Part shown: positions 49,822 to 58,520 of the stretch, one piece after another
Layout: each line of letters starts with the position of its first letter
How positions within the stretch are numbered: the stretch's first letter is position 1
Assembly (NCBI GenBank): GCA_017454905.1
Contig: JAFTCB010000025.1
Location: 1-64,000 of the forward strand
Source: Bacteroidales bacterium
GTDB taxonomy: Bacteria > Bacteroidota > Bacteroidia > Bacteroidales > UBA932
Direction: 5' to 3'
Length of the DNA stretch: 64,000 bases
Translations under genes and position numbers: made by a program
Notes under the pieces: generated by a model
Databases searched by the model: none
The model's input: only the letters and a program-made list of their open reading frames with translations
Told to the model about the DNA's origin: nothing

Positions 49822-51183
49822 TTATTCGTTTTCTACATTTTCATCGTAAAGCAAGGTCGGGTATTCGCCCGTGAAGCAAGCCTGGCAGGGATCTGCGCAG
49901 CCGAAGCAGGACTCGCGGGTGGACTCCGGGCTCAGGTAGCCCAGGGAGTCGGCGCCGATGGCCTGCCGCGCCTCCTCCAGGGTCCGGTGCGAGCAGAGCA
50001 GTTCCTCCGGCGTGGAAGTATCCACGCCATAGTGGCAGGTGAAACGCATCATCGGGCTGGCGATGCGCACGTGCACTTCCGTAGCGCCTGCCTCGCGGAG
50101 CAGTTTCACGATCTTGAGCGAGGTGGTACCCCGCACGATGGAATCGTCCACCAGCACGATCCGCTTGCCCTTCACGATGCTGCGGACCGGAGAAAGTTTC
50201 ATCTTGACGCCCAGTTCCCGCAGGGACTGCACGGGCTGGATGAAGGTGCGGCCCACGTATTTGTGCTTGACGAGGCCCATCTCATAGGGGATGCCGCTTT
50301 CCTCGGCATAGCCCATCGCAGCGCTGAGGCTGGATTCGGGCACGCCCACCACCATGTCCGCCTCGACCGGGCACTCCCGGTACAGCCGCCGTCCGGCCTC
50401 CTTGCGGTAGGCGTGGACATTGCAGCCGTCGATATCGCTGTCCGGACGGGCGAAATAGATATACTCCATCGCGCACATCCGGTGGCGGTTGAACTGCGAG
50501 TAGAGGGTGCTGCGGATGCCGTGATGGTCCAGGCTCACGATCTCGCCGGGCGTGACGTCCCGGATGAACTCGGCGCCCATGATTTCGAACGCGCAGGATT
50601 CGCTGCTCACCACGTAGCCGTCGCCCAGCTTGCCGATGCAGAGGGGCTTGATGCCGTATTTGTCCCGGCAGGCATAGATGCGGTTCTTGGTCATGATCAC
50701 GAACGTGAAACCGCCTTCCAGCATGTTCAGCGCCTTCACGATCGTGTGGATACGGTCCTCCTTGGTGTTGGTCTTCTTGATCAGGTGGGCCAGCAGCTCG
50801 CTGTCGGTATTGGTCTGGAAAATCGAGCCGCGCCGTTCCAGGTACTCCGACACCGGGCGGGCATTCACCAGATTGCCTTCGCCGGCAATGGCGAAATCGC
50901 CGGACTGGTGCCGGAAATAGAGCGGCTCCACATTGTTCAGGCCGCCCTTGGAAGCATTGGCGTACTTGACGCTGCCGATGCCCAGGGTACCCGGGAGATG
51001 GTTCAGTTCACCGTTGGTAAAGATCTCGCTCAGAAGGCCCTGTCCCCGGTATTGATGGGACTCGCCTTTCTCGTCGAAGGTGATGATGCCGCCACCTTCC
51101 TGTCCCCGGTGCTGGAGGTTATGCAGACCGTAATAGATATAGGTCGAGGCGCGTTGGACACCGTATACTGCCAGAACTCCCAT
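49822..51183 (-). CDS. purF: PurF-type amidophosphoribosyltransferase with degenerate glutaminase site
   Basis: A 453-aa PurF homologue. The phosphoribosyltransferase half is intact ([15 protein letters not shown]), and cysteines typical of the Bacillus-type Fe-S cluster remain ([34 protein letters not shown]). The N-terminal glutaminase is altered. The protein begins MGVLAVYG where others have (M)CGIVGIAG, so the nucleophilic Cys is absent. The Arg73 equivalent is Lys73 (GSVKYAN for GHVRYPT), and Asn101 is Glu102 (AGEGNL for AHNGNL). Asp127 is kept. An in-frame stop belonging to purC lies just upstream, which rules out an earlier start. It may use ammonia directly or be served by another glutaminase. 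Confidence 0.9.
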   Translation of the reverse strand: MGVLAVYGVQRASTYIYYGLHNLQHRGQEGGGIITFDEKGESHQYRGQGLLSEIFTNGELNHLPGTLGIGSVKYANASKGGLNNVEPLYFRHQSGDFAIAGEGNLVNARPVSEYLERRGSIFQTNTDSELLAHLIKKTNTKEDRIHTIVKALNMLEGGFTFVIMTKNRIYACRDKYGIKPLCIGKLGDGYVVSSESCAFEIMGAEFIRDVTPGEIVSLDHHGIRSTLYSQFNRHRMCAMEYIYFARPDSDIDGCNVHAYRKEAGRRLYRECPVEADMVVGVPESSLSAAMGYAEESGIPYEMGLVKHKYVGRTFIQPVQSLRELGVKMKLSPVRSIVKGKRIVLVDDSIVRGTTSLKIVKLLREAGATEVHVRIASPMMRFTCHYGVDTSTPEELLCSHRTLEEARQAIGADSLGYLSPESTRESCFGCADPCQACFTGEYPTLLYDENVENE

Positions 51184-51184
51184 A

Positions 51185-51907
51185 TTATTGTTCGATTACT
51201 TGTTTCAGACGGGTCAGGACATTGGTATAGCTCTCCACCACGCGGCTCAGGTCCAGGCGGAAGCGGTCCTTGTCCAGGCGCTCCCCCGTGGCTTCGTCCC
51301 AGAGACGGCAGGTATCCGGGCTGATCTCGTCGGAGATGATGATGGTACCGGTATCGGAAGCACGGCCGAACTCGATCTTCATATCCACCAGTTCGATGCC
51401 GGCCTTGTGGAAGAGCGGCTTCAGCAGGTCGTTCACACGGCGGGCGATGTTGTACATCCCGTCGAGCTCCTGGTAGGTGGCCAGGCCGAGCGCGACCGCG
51501 TGGTCGCGGTTGATGAACGGGTCTTCCAGTTCGTCATTGTTGTAGCGGAGATCCACGATGGTGTTGGCATGACGGTATCCCTCCGGCACACCCAGCCGGG
51601 CGGCCAGCGAACCGGCAATCCGGTTGTGCACCACCACCTGCAGCGGGATGATCTCAATCTTGCGGCAGAGCTGCTCCTTGTCACCGAGGGTCTCGATGTA
51701 GTGGGTTTCCACGCCGTTCTGGTTCAGGTAATCCAGCAGAATGGCGGAAATCTGGTTGTCCAGGGCCCCCTTCCCCTTGAAACGGGCACGCTTGACATTG
51801 TTGTAGGCAACGGTCACATCCTTGTAGCGGAAAATCACCTGGTCGGGGTGATCGGTGGCGAACACCTGCTTCTCGTTTCCTTCGAAAATTAACGGTCCTT
51901 TGGTCAT
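51185..51907 (-). CDS. purC: SAICAR synthetase
   Basis: A 240-aa enzyme of the short bacterial type that joins CAIR and aspartate. Motifs include IFEGNEKQVF, FKGKGALDNQISA, VVVHNRIAGSLAARLG, KIEFGRASDTGTIIISDEISPDTCRLWD. It is directly adjacent to purL and ends one base before the purF start. Confidence 0.95.
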   Translation of the reverse strand: MTKGPLIFEGNEKQVFATDHPDQVIFRYKDVTVAYNNVKRARFKGKGALDNQISAILLDYLNQNGVETHYIETLGDKEQLCRKIEIIPLQVVVHNRIAGSLAARLGVPEGYRHANTIVDLRYNNDELEDPFINRDHAVALGLATYQELDGMYNIARRVNDLLKPLFHKAGIELVDMKIEFGRASDTGTIIISDEISPDTCRLWDEATGERLDKDRFRLDLSRVVESYTNVLTRLKQVIEQ

Positions 51908-54900
51908 TTATGCTTGGCTTTTCTTGAAATACTTCACGGCATTGTCGAAGAGCGGCTGGTACAGCTCTTCTTCGATATTCTTGAACACGTTCGGCTCCCA
52001 GCGCTCCGTATGGCCCATCTTGCCGAGGATCTGCCCGTCCGGGCTGATGATGCCCTCGATGGCGTAGAAAGAGCCGTTGGGATTGTACGGGGCTTCCATC
52101 GTGACTTCCTCGGAGAAGGGATTCACATATTGGAAGGCCACCTGACCGTTCGCAAAGAGCTGCCTGGCAAGCTCTTCGCCGACCACGAACTTGCCTTCGC
52201 CGTGGCTGACGGCGATGGTGTGGAGGTCCCCGGCGGACAGACCGGCGAGCCAGGGCGAGCGGGTCGTCGACACGCGCGTGGTCACCATCTGGGAGATGTG
52301 CCGGTTGATATCGTTGCGGAACAGCGTCGGGGAGTCCTTGGTGACCCGGCCCAGGCGGCCGTACGGCAGCAGGCCGCTCTTGACGAGCGCCTGGAAGCCG
52401 TTGCAGATGCCCAGGATCAGGCCGCCACGGTCCAGCAAAGCGTGGATCGCATCGGCTACCCGCTTATTGTTCAGCACATTGGCGATGAATTTGCCGCTGC
52501 CGTCCGGTTCGTCGCCCGCGGAGAATCCGCCGGCGAGCATCAGCACCTGGCAGCGGTCGATGGCCGCTCCCATCTCCTCGATGGAGCGGAGCACATCCTC
52601 TCCGGTCAGGTTGCGGAACACCCCGAACTCCACCTCGGCGCCCGCTTTGCGGAAAGCCTTGGCGCTGTCGTAGTCGCAGTTGGTACCCGGGAAGACCGGG
52701 ATGTAGACCAGCGGTTTGTCCACGGGAGCTCCCTTCCAGACCGGAGCCTCGTATTTTCCTTCCGGCTTGCCGGCTCTCAGCATCTGCCGGTGCGCGGCCT
52801 CCACCTTCGCGGGATAGACCTTGGCATACTTGCCGGCGTTGGCCTCCATCAGGCGGTCGATGGAGATGCGCTCCCCGTTGATCCGGAGCAGCCCGTCCTC
52901 GCCGTCGGTCACCTCACCGAGCAGCACGGCCTGCGGGAAGTCGAGCGCCGTCTCGCTCTCCACGAGGATGGAGCCGTAGCCCAGGTCAAAGAGCGTACGC
53001 TCGTCCGCCTTCACGTTCACGCCGAAGAGGTTGCCGAAGGCCATCTTGGCCAGGGCTTCCGCCACGCCGCCGCGGCCCAGGGCCCAGGCGGAAACGATGT
53101 GCCCCGCGGCGATCTCCTGATGCACGAAATCCCAGTTGGCGCGCAACTGTGCCGTATCCGGCATCCGGTTGGGCAGCGGCGTGTGCCGGATCAGGTAGAG
53201 TTTGTTGCCCTCCCACTTGAGTTCCGGGGAGATCACCCGGCCGGCATCCACCGTCGTGATGCCGAAGGCGATCAGGGTGGGCGGTACGGAAATATGCTCG
53301 AAGGTGCCGCTCATCGAGTCCTTGCCGCCGATGGACGGCAGGCCGAATGCGAGCTGCATCTTGAGCGCGCCGAGCAGGGCGGACAGCGGCTTGCCCCAAC
53401 TGTGGGGGTCGGCGGTCATCCGCTCGAAATATTCCTGATAGGAGAAGCGCATGCCGGAGAAATCCCCACCCGCGGCCGTCACCTTGGCGCAGGCGTCCAC
53501 TACGGCGTAAGCGGCTCCGTGGTAGGGGCTCCAGGTGGTCAGATAAGGATCATAGCCGAAGGCCATCATGCTGGCCGTATCGGTATAGCCGTCGGCAGGC
53601 AGTTTCTGGACAGAAACCTGCGTCTCCGTGGCCTGCAGGGCGCCGCCGTAGGGCATCAGCACCGTCGAGCGGCCGATCGTGGCATCGAACATCTCCACGA
53701 GGCCCTTCTGCGAAGCGACGTTGGGGTCGGACAGGGTCGCGGTCATCTTTTCCTTGAGCGTGGCTCCTTCCGGCTCCCGGCGGAACGGGTCGATGTCCTC
53801 CACCGTCGCGACGGCGGCTTTGGCATAGTGCTTCGCGCCGGCGCTGTCGATGAACTCGCGGGAAAGGTCGGCGACCGCCGTCCCGTGGTAGAACATCCGC
53901 ATCCGCCCGCGGTCCGTCACGTCCGCGACGTGGGTCACCTCGACGTTCTCGCTGCCGCAGAAAGCCTCGAAAGCCTCCCGGTCTTGGGCTTCCACCACCA
54001 CGGCCATCCGCTCCTGGGACTCGCTGATGGCGAGTTCGGTCGCGTTCAGGCCGCTGTATTTGGCAGGCACGCGGTCCAGGTAAATATCCAGGCCCGCGGC
54101 CAGTTCGCCGATGGCGACGCTGACGCCGCCGGCACCGAAGTCATTGGATTTCTTGATCAGGCGCGTCACCTCCGGGCGGCGGAAGAGCCGCTGGAGCTTG
54201 CGCTCCTCGGGGGCATTTCCTTTCTGCACCTCGCTGCCGCAGGTCTCGATGGAGGCCTCGGTGTGCTCCTTGGAGGAGCCGGTCGCGCCGCCGATGCCGT
54301 CCCGGCCCGTGCGGCCGCCCAGCATCAGGATCACGTCGCCCGGCGCCGGGCTCTCGCGGCGGACGCTGTCCGCCCGCACGGCACCCACGACGGCGCCTAC
54401 CTCGAGGCGCTTGGCCGTGTAGCCGGGATGATAGATTTCACGCACGTGCGTGGTGGCGAGGCCGATCTGGTTGCCGTAGCTGGAATAGCCGGCGGCGGCT
54501 TTGCGGCTGATCATCCGCTGGGGGAGCTTGCCCGCCAGGGTATCCTTGACCGCGGCATTGATATCACCCGCACCCGTCACGCGCATCGCCTGATAGACAT
54601 AGGCGCGGCCGGAAAGCGGGTCGCGGATGGCACCGCCCAGGCAGGTGGCGGCGCCGCCGAACGGCTCGATCTCCGTCGGGTGGTTGTGGGTCTCGTTCTT
54701 GAACTGGAGCAGCCAGCGCTCGGTCCGGCCGTCCACGTCAACATCCACGAAGATGCTGCAGGCGTTGTTCTCTTCGCTCTGCTCCTGGTCCTCCAGCAGG
54801 CCGCGCTTGCGGAGTACGCGCGCGCCGATCGTGGCGAGTTCCATCAGGCAGAGGCTCTTGTGCTCACGGCCCAGCTCCTTGCGGACCTCCAGGAACTCCC

Positions 54901-55642
54901 GGTATTCCGCTTCGATCTCTTCCTTGACGAAGGAATCCTCCACCTTGACCTCCGTCAGTTCGGTAGTAAAGGTCGTGTGGCGGCAATGGTCGCTCCAATA
55001 GGTATCCAGGATGCGCAGCTCCGTCTCGGAAGGATCACGGCCTTCCGCCGTGAAATAGCGCACCACCTCCGCCAGGTCGTCGGCATTCATCGCCAGTCCC
55101 CACTGCTTGCAGAAAGCGGCATAGTCCGCCGGGACCATCTTCGTAAAACCCCTGAGGTCCGCCAGCGGCTTCACCTCCGCCTTGCCCTCGGGCTGCAGGC
55201 GGGCGAGGTCCTTGGGACGGGACTCCACGGCGTTGATATAATAATGGCGGATGGCGGCGAGCTGCTCCTCCGGCAGATCGTCGTCGAAAATCAGCAGGCG
55301 CGAAGAGCGGATCTGCACGTCTGCGGACGGGTCGATCAGGTGGACGCAGTCCAGTGCGGAAGAGGCCCGCTGGTCGAACTGGCCGGGGATGTATTCGACG
55401 GCCAGGTATTTCTTGCCTTCGAGCGGGCATTCATCCGACACGCAGTCGGTCACCACTTCGCCGAAGACCGTATAGCGGCACTTCTCCAGCAGTTCATCGG
55501 AGAAGCCGAACAAATCATAGACATTGAGGTACCGCAGGGTACGCAGCGAGAGAGAAAGGTTTTCGTTGAATTCACTGCGGAGGCTCTGCGCCTCGACCTG
55601 GAACTGCGAATACTTTTCTACAAAGATGCGATGTGCATTCAT
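51908..55642 (-). CDS. purL: FGAM synthase, large single-chain type
   Basis: A 1244-aa enzyme of the Gram-negative type, converting FGAR to FGAM with glutamine and ATP. The N-terminal PurS-like domain, the linker with LDTYWSDHCRHTTF, duplicated AIRS-like domains and a C-terminal class I glutaminase are all present. The glutaminase keeps its Cys (LILGICNGFQALVKSGLLP) and the HGEGKF segment, unlike PurF. The start at 55642 (MNAHRIFVEKYSQF) is chosen because the longer upstream frame overlaps purE. Confidence 0.94.
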   Translation of the reverse strand: MNAHRIFVEKYSQFQVEAQSLRSEFNENLSLSLRTLRYLNVYDLFGFSDELLEKCRYTVFGEVVTDCVSDECPLEGKKYLAVEYIPGQFDQRASSALDCVHLIDPSADVQIRSSRLLIFDDDLPEEQLAAIRHYYINAVESRPKDLARLQPEGKAEVKPLADLRGFTKMVPADYAAFCKQWGLAMNADDLAEVVRYFTAEGRDPSETELRILDTYWSDHCRHTTFTTELTEVKVEDSFVKEEIEAEYREFLEVRKELGREHKSLCLMELATIGARVLRKRGLLEDQEQSEENNACSIFVDVDVDGRTERWLLQFKNETHNHPTEIEPFGGAATCLGGAIRDPLSGRAYVYQAMRVTGAGDINAAVKDTLAGKLPQRMISRKAAAGYSSYGNQIGLATTHVREIYHPGYTAKRLEVGAVVGAVRADSVRRESPAPGDVILMLGGRTGRDGIGGATGSSKEHTEASIETCGSEVQKGNAPEERKLQRLFRRPEVTRLIKKSNDFGAGGVSVAIGELAAGLDIYLDRVPAKYSGLNATELAISESQERMAVVVEAQDREAFEAFCGSENVEVTHVADVTDRGRMRMFYHGTAVADLSREFIDSAGAKHYAKAAVATVEDIDPFRREPEGATLKEKMTATLSDPNVASQKGLVEMFDATIGRSTVLMPYGGALQATETQVSVQKLPADGYTDTASMMAFGYDPYLTTWSPYHGAAYAVVDACAKVTAAGGDFSGMRFSYQEYFERMTADPHSWGKPLSALLGALKMQLAFGLPSIGGKDSMSGTFEHISVPPTLIAFGITTVDAGRVISPELKWEGNKLYLIRHTPLPNRMPDTAQLRANWDFVHQEIAAGHIVSAWALGRGGVAEALAKMAFGNLFGVNVKADERTLFDLGYGSILVESETALDFPQAVLLGEVTDGEDGLLRINGERISIDRLMEANAGKYAKVYPAKVEAAHRQMLRAGKPEGKYEAPVWKGAPVDKPLVYIPVFPGTNCDYDSAKAFRKAGAEVEFGVFRNLTGEDVLRSIEEMGAAIDRCQVLMLAGGFSAGDEPDGSGKFIANVLNNKRVADAIHALLDRGGLILGICNGFQALVKSGLLPYGRLGRVTKDSPTLFRNDINRHISQMVTTRVSTTRSPWLAGLSAGDLHTIAVSHGEGKFVVGEELARQLFANGQVAFQYVNPFSEEVTMEAPYNPNGSFYAIEGIISPDGQILGKMGHTERWEPNVFKNIEEELYQPLFDNAVKYFKKSQA

Positions 55643-55643
55643 A

Positions 55644-56111
55644 TTACAACTCGGTTTGAAGGACCTTTTCTGCTTGTTTCTTGCGGAAGTCTTCCAGAGC
55701 CGCGGCCAGGGCGGGATCCTGGAGGGCCAGGATGGAGACAGCGTAGAGGGCAGCATTCTTCGCCCCGTCGATCGCCATCGTCGCCACGGGGACGCCGGAG
55801 GGCATCTGGACGATGGACAGCAGGGAATCCAGCCCGTTCAGCGCCTTGCTGCGGATCGGGACACCGATCACCGGCAGCGAGGTCATGGCGGCGCACATCC
55901 CGGGCAGATGGGCGGCTCCGCCGGCACCGGCGATGACTACGGATACGCCGCGGTCACGGGCTGCGGCCATGTATTCGCAGAAGAATTGAGGAGTACGGTG
56001 AGCGCTGATGACTTTCTTTTCGTAGGGAACCCCGAACTGGTCGAGGGTCTCGCAAGCGACTGACATCACCTCCCAGTCGCTCTTGGATCCCATGATAATG
56101 CTGACTTTCAT
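55644..56111 (-). CDS. purE: N5-CAIR mutase
   Basis: A 155-aa enzyme forming [23 protein letters not shown] and the class I signature [17 protein letters not shown] are clear. Class I enzymes normally act with PurK, which is not in the window, nor is PurB. It is the first gene of the purine operon. The start at 56111 is chosen as it gives the standard N-terminus and agrees with the promoter at 56131-56138. Confidence 0.95.
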   Translation of the reverse strand: MKVSIIMGSKSDWEVMSVACETLDQFGVPYEKKVISAHRTPQFFCEYMAAARDRGVSVVIAGAGGAAHLPGMCAAMTSLPVIGVPIRSKALNGLDSLLSIVQMPSGVPVATMAIDGAKNAALYAVSILALQDPALAAALEDFRKKQAEKVLQTEL

Positions 56112-56130
56112 ACTTGAACTAACCAAAGCG

Positions 56131-56162
56131 CAAATTTACAACATTCCCGCTCGCCGTGCAAG
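56131..56162 (-). promoter_or_regulatory. Purine operon promoter
   Basis: On the minus strand CTTG (56159-56162), 20 nt, TAAATTTG (56131-56138), 19 nt before the purE ATG. The leader is too short for a purine riboswitch. Confidence 0.7.
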
Positions 56163-56221
56163 CCAAGTTTTCGACAATTTTCGATTTTTCGTTGTTGAAA
56201 ACTCTATTTCAAGATAATTGT

Positions 56222-56229
56222 TATTTTTG
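56222..56229 (+). promoter_or_regulatory. Promoter -7 box of peptide deformylase gene
   Basis: TATTTTTG, exact consensus, ending 4 nt before the ATG, implying a leaderless mRNA. Confidence 0.55.
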
Positions 56230-56233
56230 CAAT

Positions 56234-56935
56234 ATGAACAGAACCGCCAAGATCATCTTTGCCCTGCTGTTGCCGGTTTTGACCGCCGCATGCGGCGGTC
56301 CCCGCAAAGTCCAGGGCCCCTTCGAAGTCTGGGAACGCACCGTCATCACGATGAACCGGGACGTGATGTACGTGTACGTGACCGGAGACTACCGCGACAG
56401 CCTTGATTTGCGCATGCCCTGCAAGGATCTCTCCGACGAGGAGCTCCGCAGCGATCTCTTCACAATGCTCACGCAGAAAATGCTCAACACGGTCAATGCG
56501 CCCCAGCATGGCGGCGTGGGCATCGCGGCACCCCAGGTGGGCATCCACCGCCGCGTCGCCGCCGTCCAGCGGCTCGACAAGGAAGGCGAACCCTTCGAGA
56601 TCTACCCCAACCTCCGCATCGTGGAACTCCTGGGCGACACGGTCCGGGGCGAAGAGGGCTGCCTGTCCATCCCCGGCAAGCGGGGCATCGTCCCGCGCCG
56701 GGAGGGCGTCATCATCGCGTGGACCGACCCGGAAACCCTCGAGCCGCGTCAGGAAGAGATCCACGGCTTCCCCGCCATCATCTTCCAGCATGAGGCCGAC
56801 CACCTCGACGGCATCCTCTACACCGACCGTGCCGACAGCGTCTGGACCGACCAGGCCTGGATCGAGGAGCGCCTCCCCTACGAGCAGGCCGGAGACTATG
56901 ACAAACCCGAATGGGTCAACGGCCCGGGGTATTAG
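56234..56935 (+). CDS. Peptide deformylase-like protein with lipoprotein signal
   Basis: A 233-aa protein. All three deformylase motifs are intact: GGVGIAAPQVGI, EGCLSIPGKRG and QHEADHLDG with the metal-binding His and Glu. However, it begins with a clear lipoprotein signal (IIFALLLPVLTAAC) and carries about 50 residues before the core. Deformylases normally act on nascent chains in the cytosol, so an exported version should have another substrate or role. The start is the only ATG after the promoter box. It is 27 nt upstream of pyrC and probably co-transcribed. Confidence 0.85.
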   Translation: MNRTAKIIFALLLPVLTAACGGPRKVQGPFEVWERTVITMNRDVMYVYVTGDYRDSLDLRMPCKDLSDEELRSDLFTMLTQKMLNTVNAPQHGGVGIAAPQVGIHRRVAAVQRLDKEGEPFEIYPNLRIVELLGDTVRGEEGCLSIPGKRGIVPRREGVIIAWTDPETLEPRQEEIHGFPAIIFQHEADHLDGILYTDRADSVWTDQAWIEERLPYEQAGDYDKPEWVNGPGY

Positions 56936-56962
56936 TTCTTTCCTCCCGACAATAGCAATTCC

Positions 56963-58237
56963 ATGTCATTCCTCCTCAAAAAAGCCACCCTCATCGACGC
57001 TGCCGGCCGCCGGCAGGCCGACCTCCTCATCCGGGACGGCCGCATCGCCGCCATCGGGCCCGACATCTACGAAGCTTCGGACGCGCAAGTGCTCGACTGC
57101 AGCGGCAAACTGGTCAGCGAAGGCTTCACGGACATCCACGTGCATTTCCGGGAACCCGGGCAGAGCTACAAGGAGACCATCCGGACCGGTTCGCTCGCGG
57201 CAGCGCACGGCGGCTACACCACCGTCTGCGCCATGCCCAACCTCAACCCCGTACCGGACTCCCCCGAGACCCTCGCCCTGGAGCAGGAGCTCATCGACCG
57301 GGCCGCCTGCATCCGGGTTCTCCCTTACGCCGCCATCACCCGCGGCCAGCGCGGAGAGGAACTGGTGGATTTCGCGGCCCTCAAGGGCCGCTGTGCAGCC
57401 TTTTCCGACGACGGTTCCGGCGTGCAGCGAGAAGCGATGATGCGGCAGGCGATGCAGGCCGCGGCCCGCGAGGACGTGATCATCGCCGCGCATTGCGAGG
57501 ACAATACCCTCCTGCACGGCGGCTACATCCACGACGGACGCTACGCCGCCGCCCACGGCCACAAAGGCATCTGCTCCGAGAGCGAATGGGGCCAGATCGC
57601 CCGGGACCTGAAGCTGGCGGAAGAAACCGGCTGCCGCTACCATGTGTGCCATATTTCCTGCGCCGAGAGCGTGGAACTCATCCGGGTCGCCAAGGCACGC
57701 GGCGTGCGCGTCACCTGCGAGACGGGCCCCCATTATCTCACGCTGTGCGAGGATGACCTGCAGGAGGACGGACGCTTCAAGATGAATCCCCCGCTGCGCC
57801 GCGCGGAAGACCGCGAGGCCCTTATCGAGGGGCTGCGCGACGGCACCATCGACGCCATCGCCACCGACCATGCTCCCCACAGCGCCGAGGAGAAATCCCG
57901 CGGCCTCCAGGGCAGCGCCATGGGCATCGTGGGCCTGGAGACGGCCTTCCCGGTGCTCTACACCGACCTTGTGCTCACCGGGCGGGTCAGCCTGGAGCGC
58001 ATCATCGAGGCGCTGACCAGCGGTCCCCGCAAGGCGTTCCGCCTCTCCGGCGGTCTGGTTCCCGGCGAAGCCGCCGACCTCACGGTGATCGATCCCGACG
58101 CCGCCTGGACCGTCGATCCGGCGGACTTCCTCTCCCTGGGCAAGGCCACGCCCTTCGCGGGCAAAGCCGTGCGCAGCCGCATCGTCCTCACCCTCAAGGA
58201 CGGGAAGATTGTCTACAACCAATCAACAGAATATTAA
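56963..58237 (+). CDS. pyrC: Dihydroorotase (multifunctional-complex type)
   Basis: A 424-aa amidohydrolase of the class I type, cyclising carbamoyl-aspartate to dihydroorotate. The metal motif is FTDIHVHFREPGQSYKE, the second histidine block is VIIAAHCEDN and CHISCAES, and the catalytic aspartate lies in IATDHAPHSAEEKSRG. Length and order fit PyrC of Bacteroidales. It is upstream of, but apparently separated from, the other pyr genes by a promoter and attenuator. Confidence 0.93.
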   Translation: MSFLLKKATLIDAAGRRQADLLIRDGRIAAIGPDIYEASDAQVLDCSGKLVSEGFTDIHVHFREPGQSYKETIRTGSLAAAHGGYTTVCAMPNLNPVPDSPETLALEQELIDRAACIRVLPYAAITRGQRGEELVDFAALKGRCAAFSDDGSGVQREAMMRQAMQAAAREDVIIAAHCEDNTLLHGGYIHDGRYAAAHGHKGICSESEWGQIARDLKLAEETGCRYHVCHISCAESVELIRVAKARGVRVTCETGPHYLTLCEDDLQEDGRFKMNPPLRRAEDREALIEGLRDGTIDAIATDHAPHSAEEKSRGLQGSAMGIVGLETAFPVLYTDLVLTGRVSLERIIEALTSGPRKAFRLSGGLVPGEAADLTVIDPDAAWTVDPADFLSLGKATPFAGKAVRSRIVLTLKDGKIVYNQSTEY

Positions 58238-58251
58238 CCCATTCATTCGAC

Positions 58252-58365
58252 GTGAAAACACGTTTTCGACTCATGCTCATCGCCGGACTCACGCTCCTCT
58301 GCACCGGCGTCAACTTGTCCCTCGGCGCCACGCAGAATGGCATCGGCCTTGCGCTGCGTTTCTGA
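58252..58365 (+). CDS. Small hydrophobic ORF, 37 aa
   Basis: GTG start (or ATG at 58273, giving 30 aa). It has a basic N-terminus, one hydrophobic helix (LMLIAGLTLLCTGVNLSL) and an end NGIGLALRF that resembles the last strand of an outer membrane barrel. It begins 14 nt after the pyrC stop. It may be a real small exported peptide or a remnant. No homologue is recognised. Confidence 0.35.
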   Translation: MKTRFRLMLIAGLTLLCTGVNLSLGATQNGIGLALRF

Positions 58366-58389
58366 TTCCGGAAAAATTCATTATCTTTG
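58359..58389 (+). promoter_or_regulatory. pyrKDFEB promoter
   Basis: TTTC (58359-58362), 19 nt, TATCTTTG (58382-58389). Transcription should start near 58396, just ahead of the leader ORF. Confidence 0.65.
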
Positions 58390-58404
58390 CAAAGATATCG
58401 CGCA

Positions 58405-58485
58405 ATGGACAGGTTCAAGCACACCATCGATTTCCGCTGCGGCGGCTTCCAGGAGGCCTCCTGCCCTTGCGTTTCCCGTTTATGA
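58405..58485 (+). CDS. Candidate pyr leader peptide, 26 aa
   Basis: A short ORF starting about 9 nt after the predicted transcription start and ending 8 nt before the terminator hairpin. It encodes 26 residues starting MDRFKHTIDFRCGGF, followed by a cysteine-rich stretch and the end VSRL. Its first codons contain GGACAG (58407-58412), identical to part of the left arm of the terminator, so it could pair with the right arm instead. A 14-nt palindrome lies at 58450-58463. The layout resembles a translation-coupled attenuator such as that of pyrBI, but the mechanism is inferred. Confidence 0.5.
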   Translation: MDRFKHTIDFRCGGFQEASCPCVSRL

Positions 58486-58492
58486 CATTTTC

Positions 58493-58520
58493 AGGACAGC
58501 CGTTTGGCTGTCCTTTTTTT
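58493..58520 (+). terminator. Intrinsic terminator before pyrK (candidate attenuator)
   Basis: AGGACAGCC (58493-58501), loop GTTT, GGCTGTCCT (58506-58514), then an uninterrupted T-tract to 58520. The pyrK ATG follows immediately at 58521. A terminator between a promoter and its operon indicates conditional read-through. Confidence 0.85.

Larger units (their letters stand above)
58238..58520. other. pyrC-pyrK intergenic region
   Basis: Contains a 37-codon hydrophobic small ORF, a promoter, a 26-codon leader ORF and a terminator ending at the pyrK start codon, each described separately. Confidence 0.7.

Noticed and set aside
51181..51200. Alternative upstream start for PurF that would include a cysteine
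   Set aside because: The purC stop codon TAA is in frame just before the ATG, and no Cys codon lies between.
56112..56233. Purine riboswitch upstream of purE
   Set aside because: The promoter is only about 20 nt from the purE start, too little space for a riboswitch.
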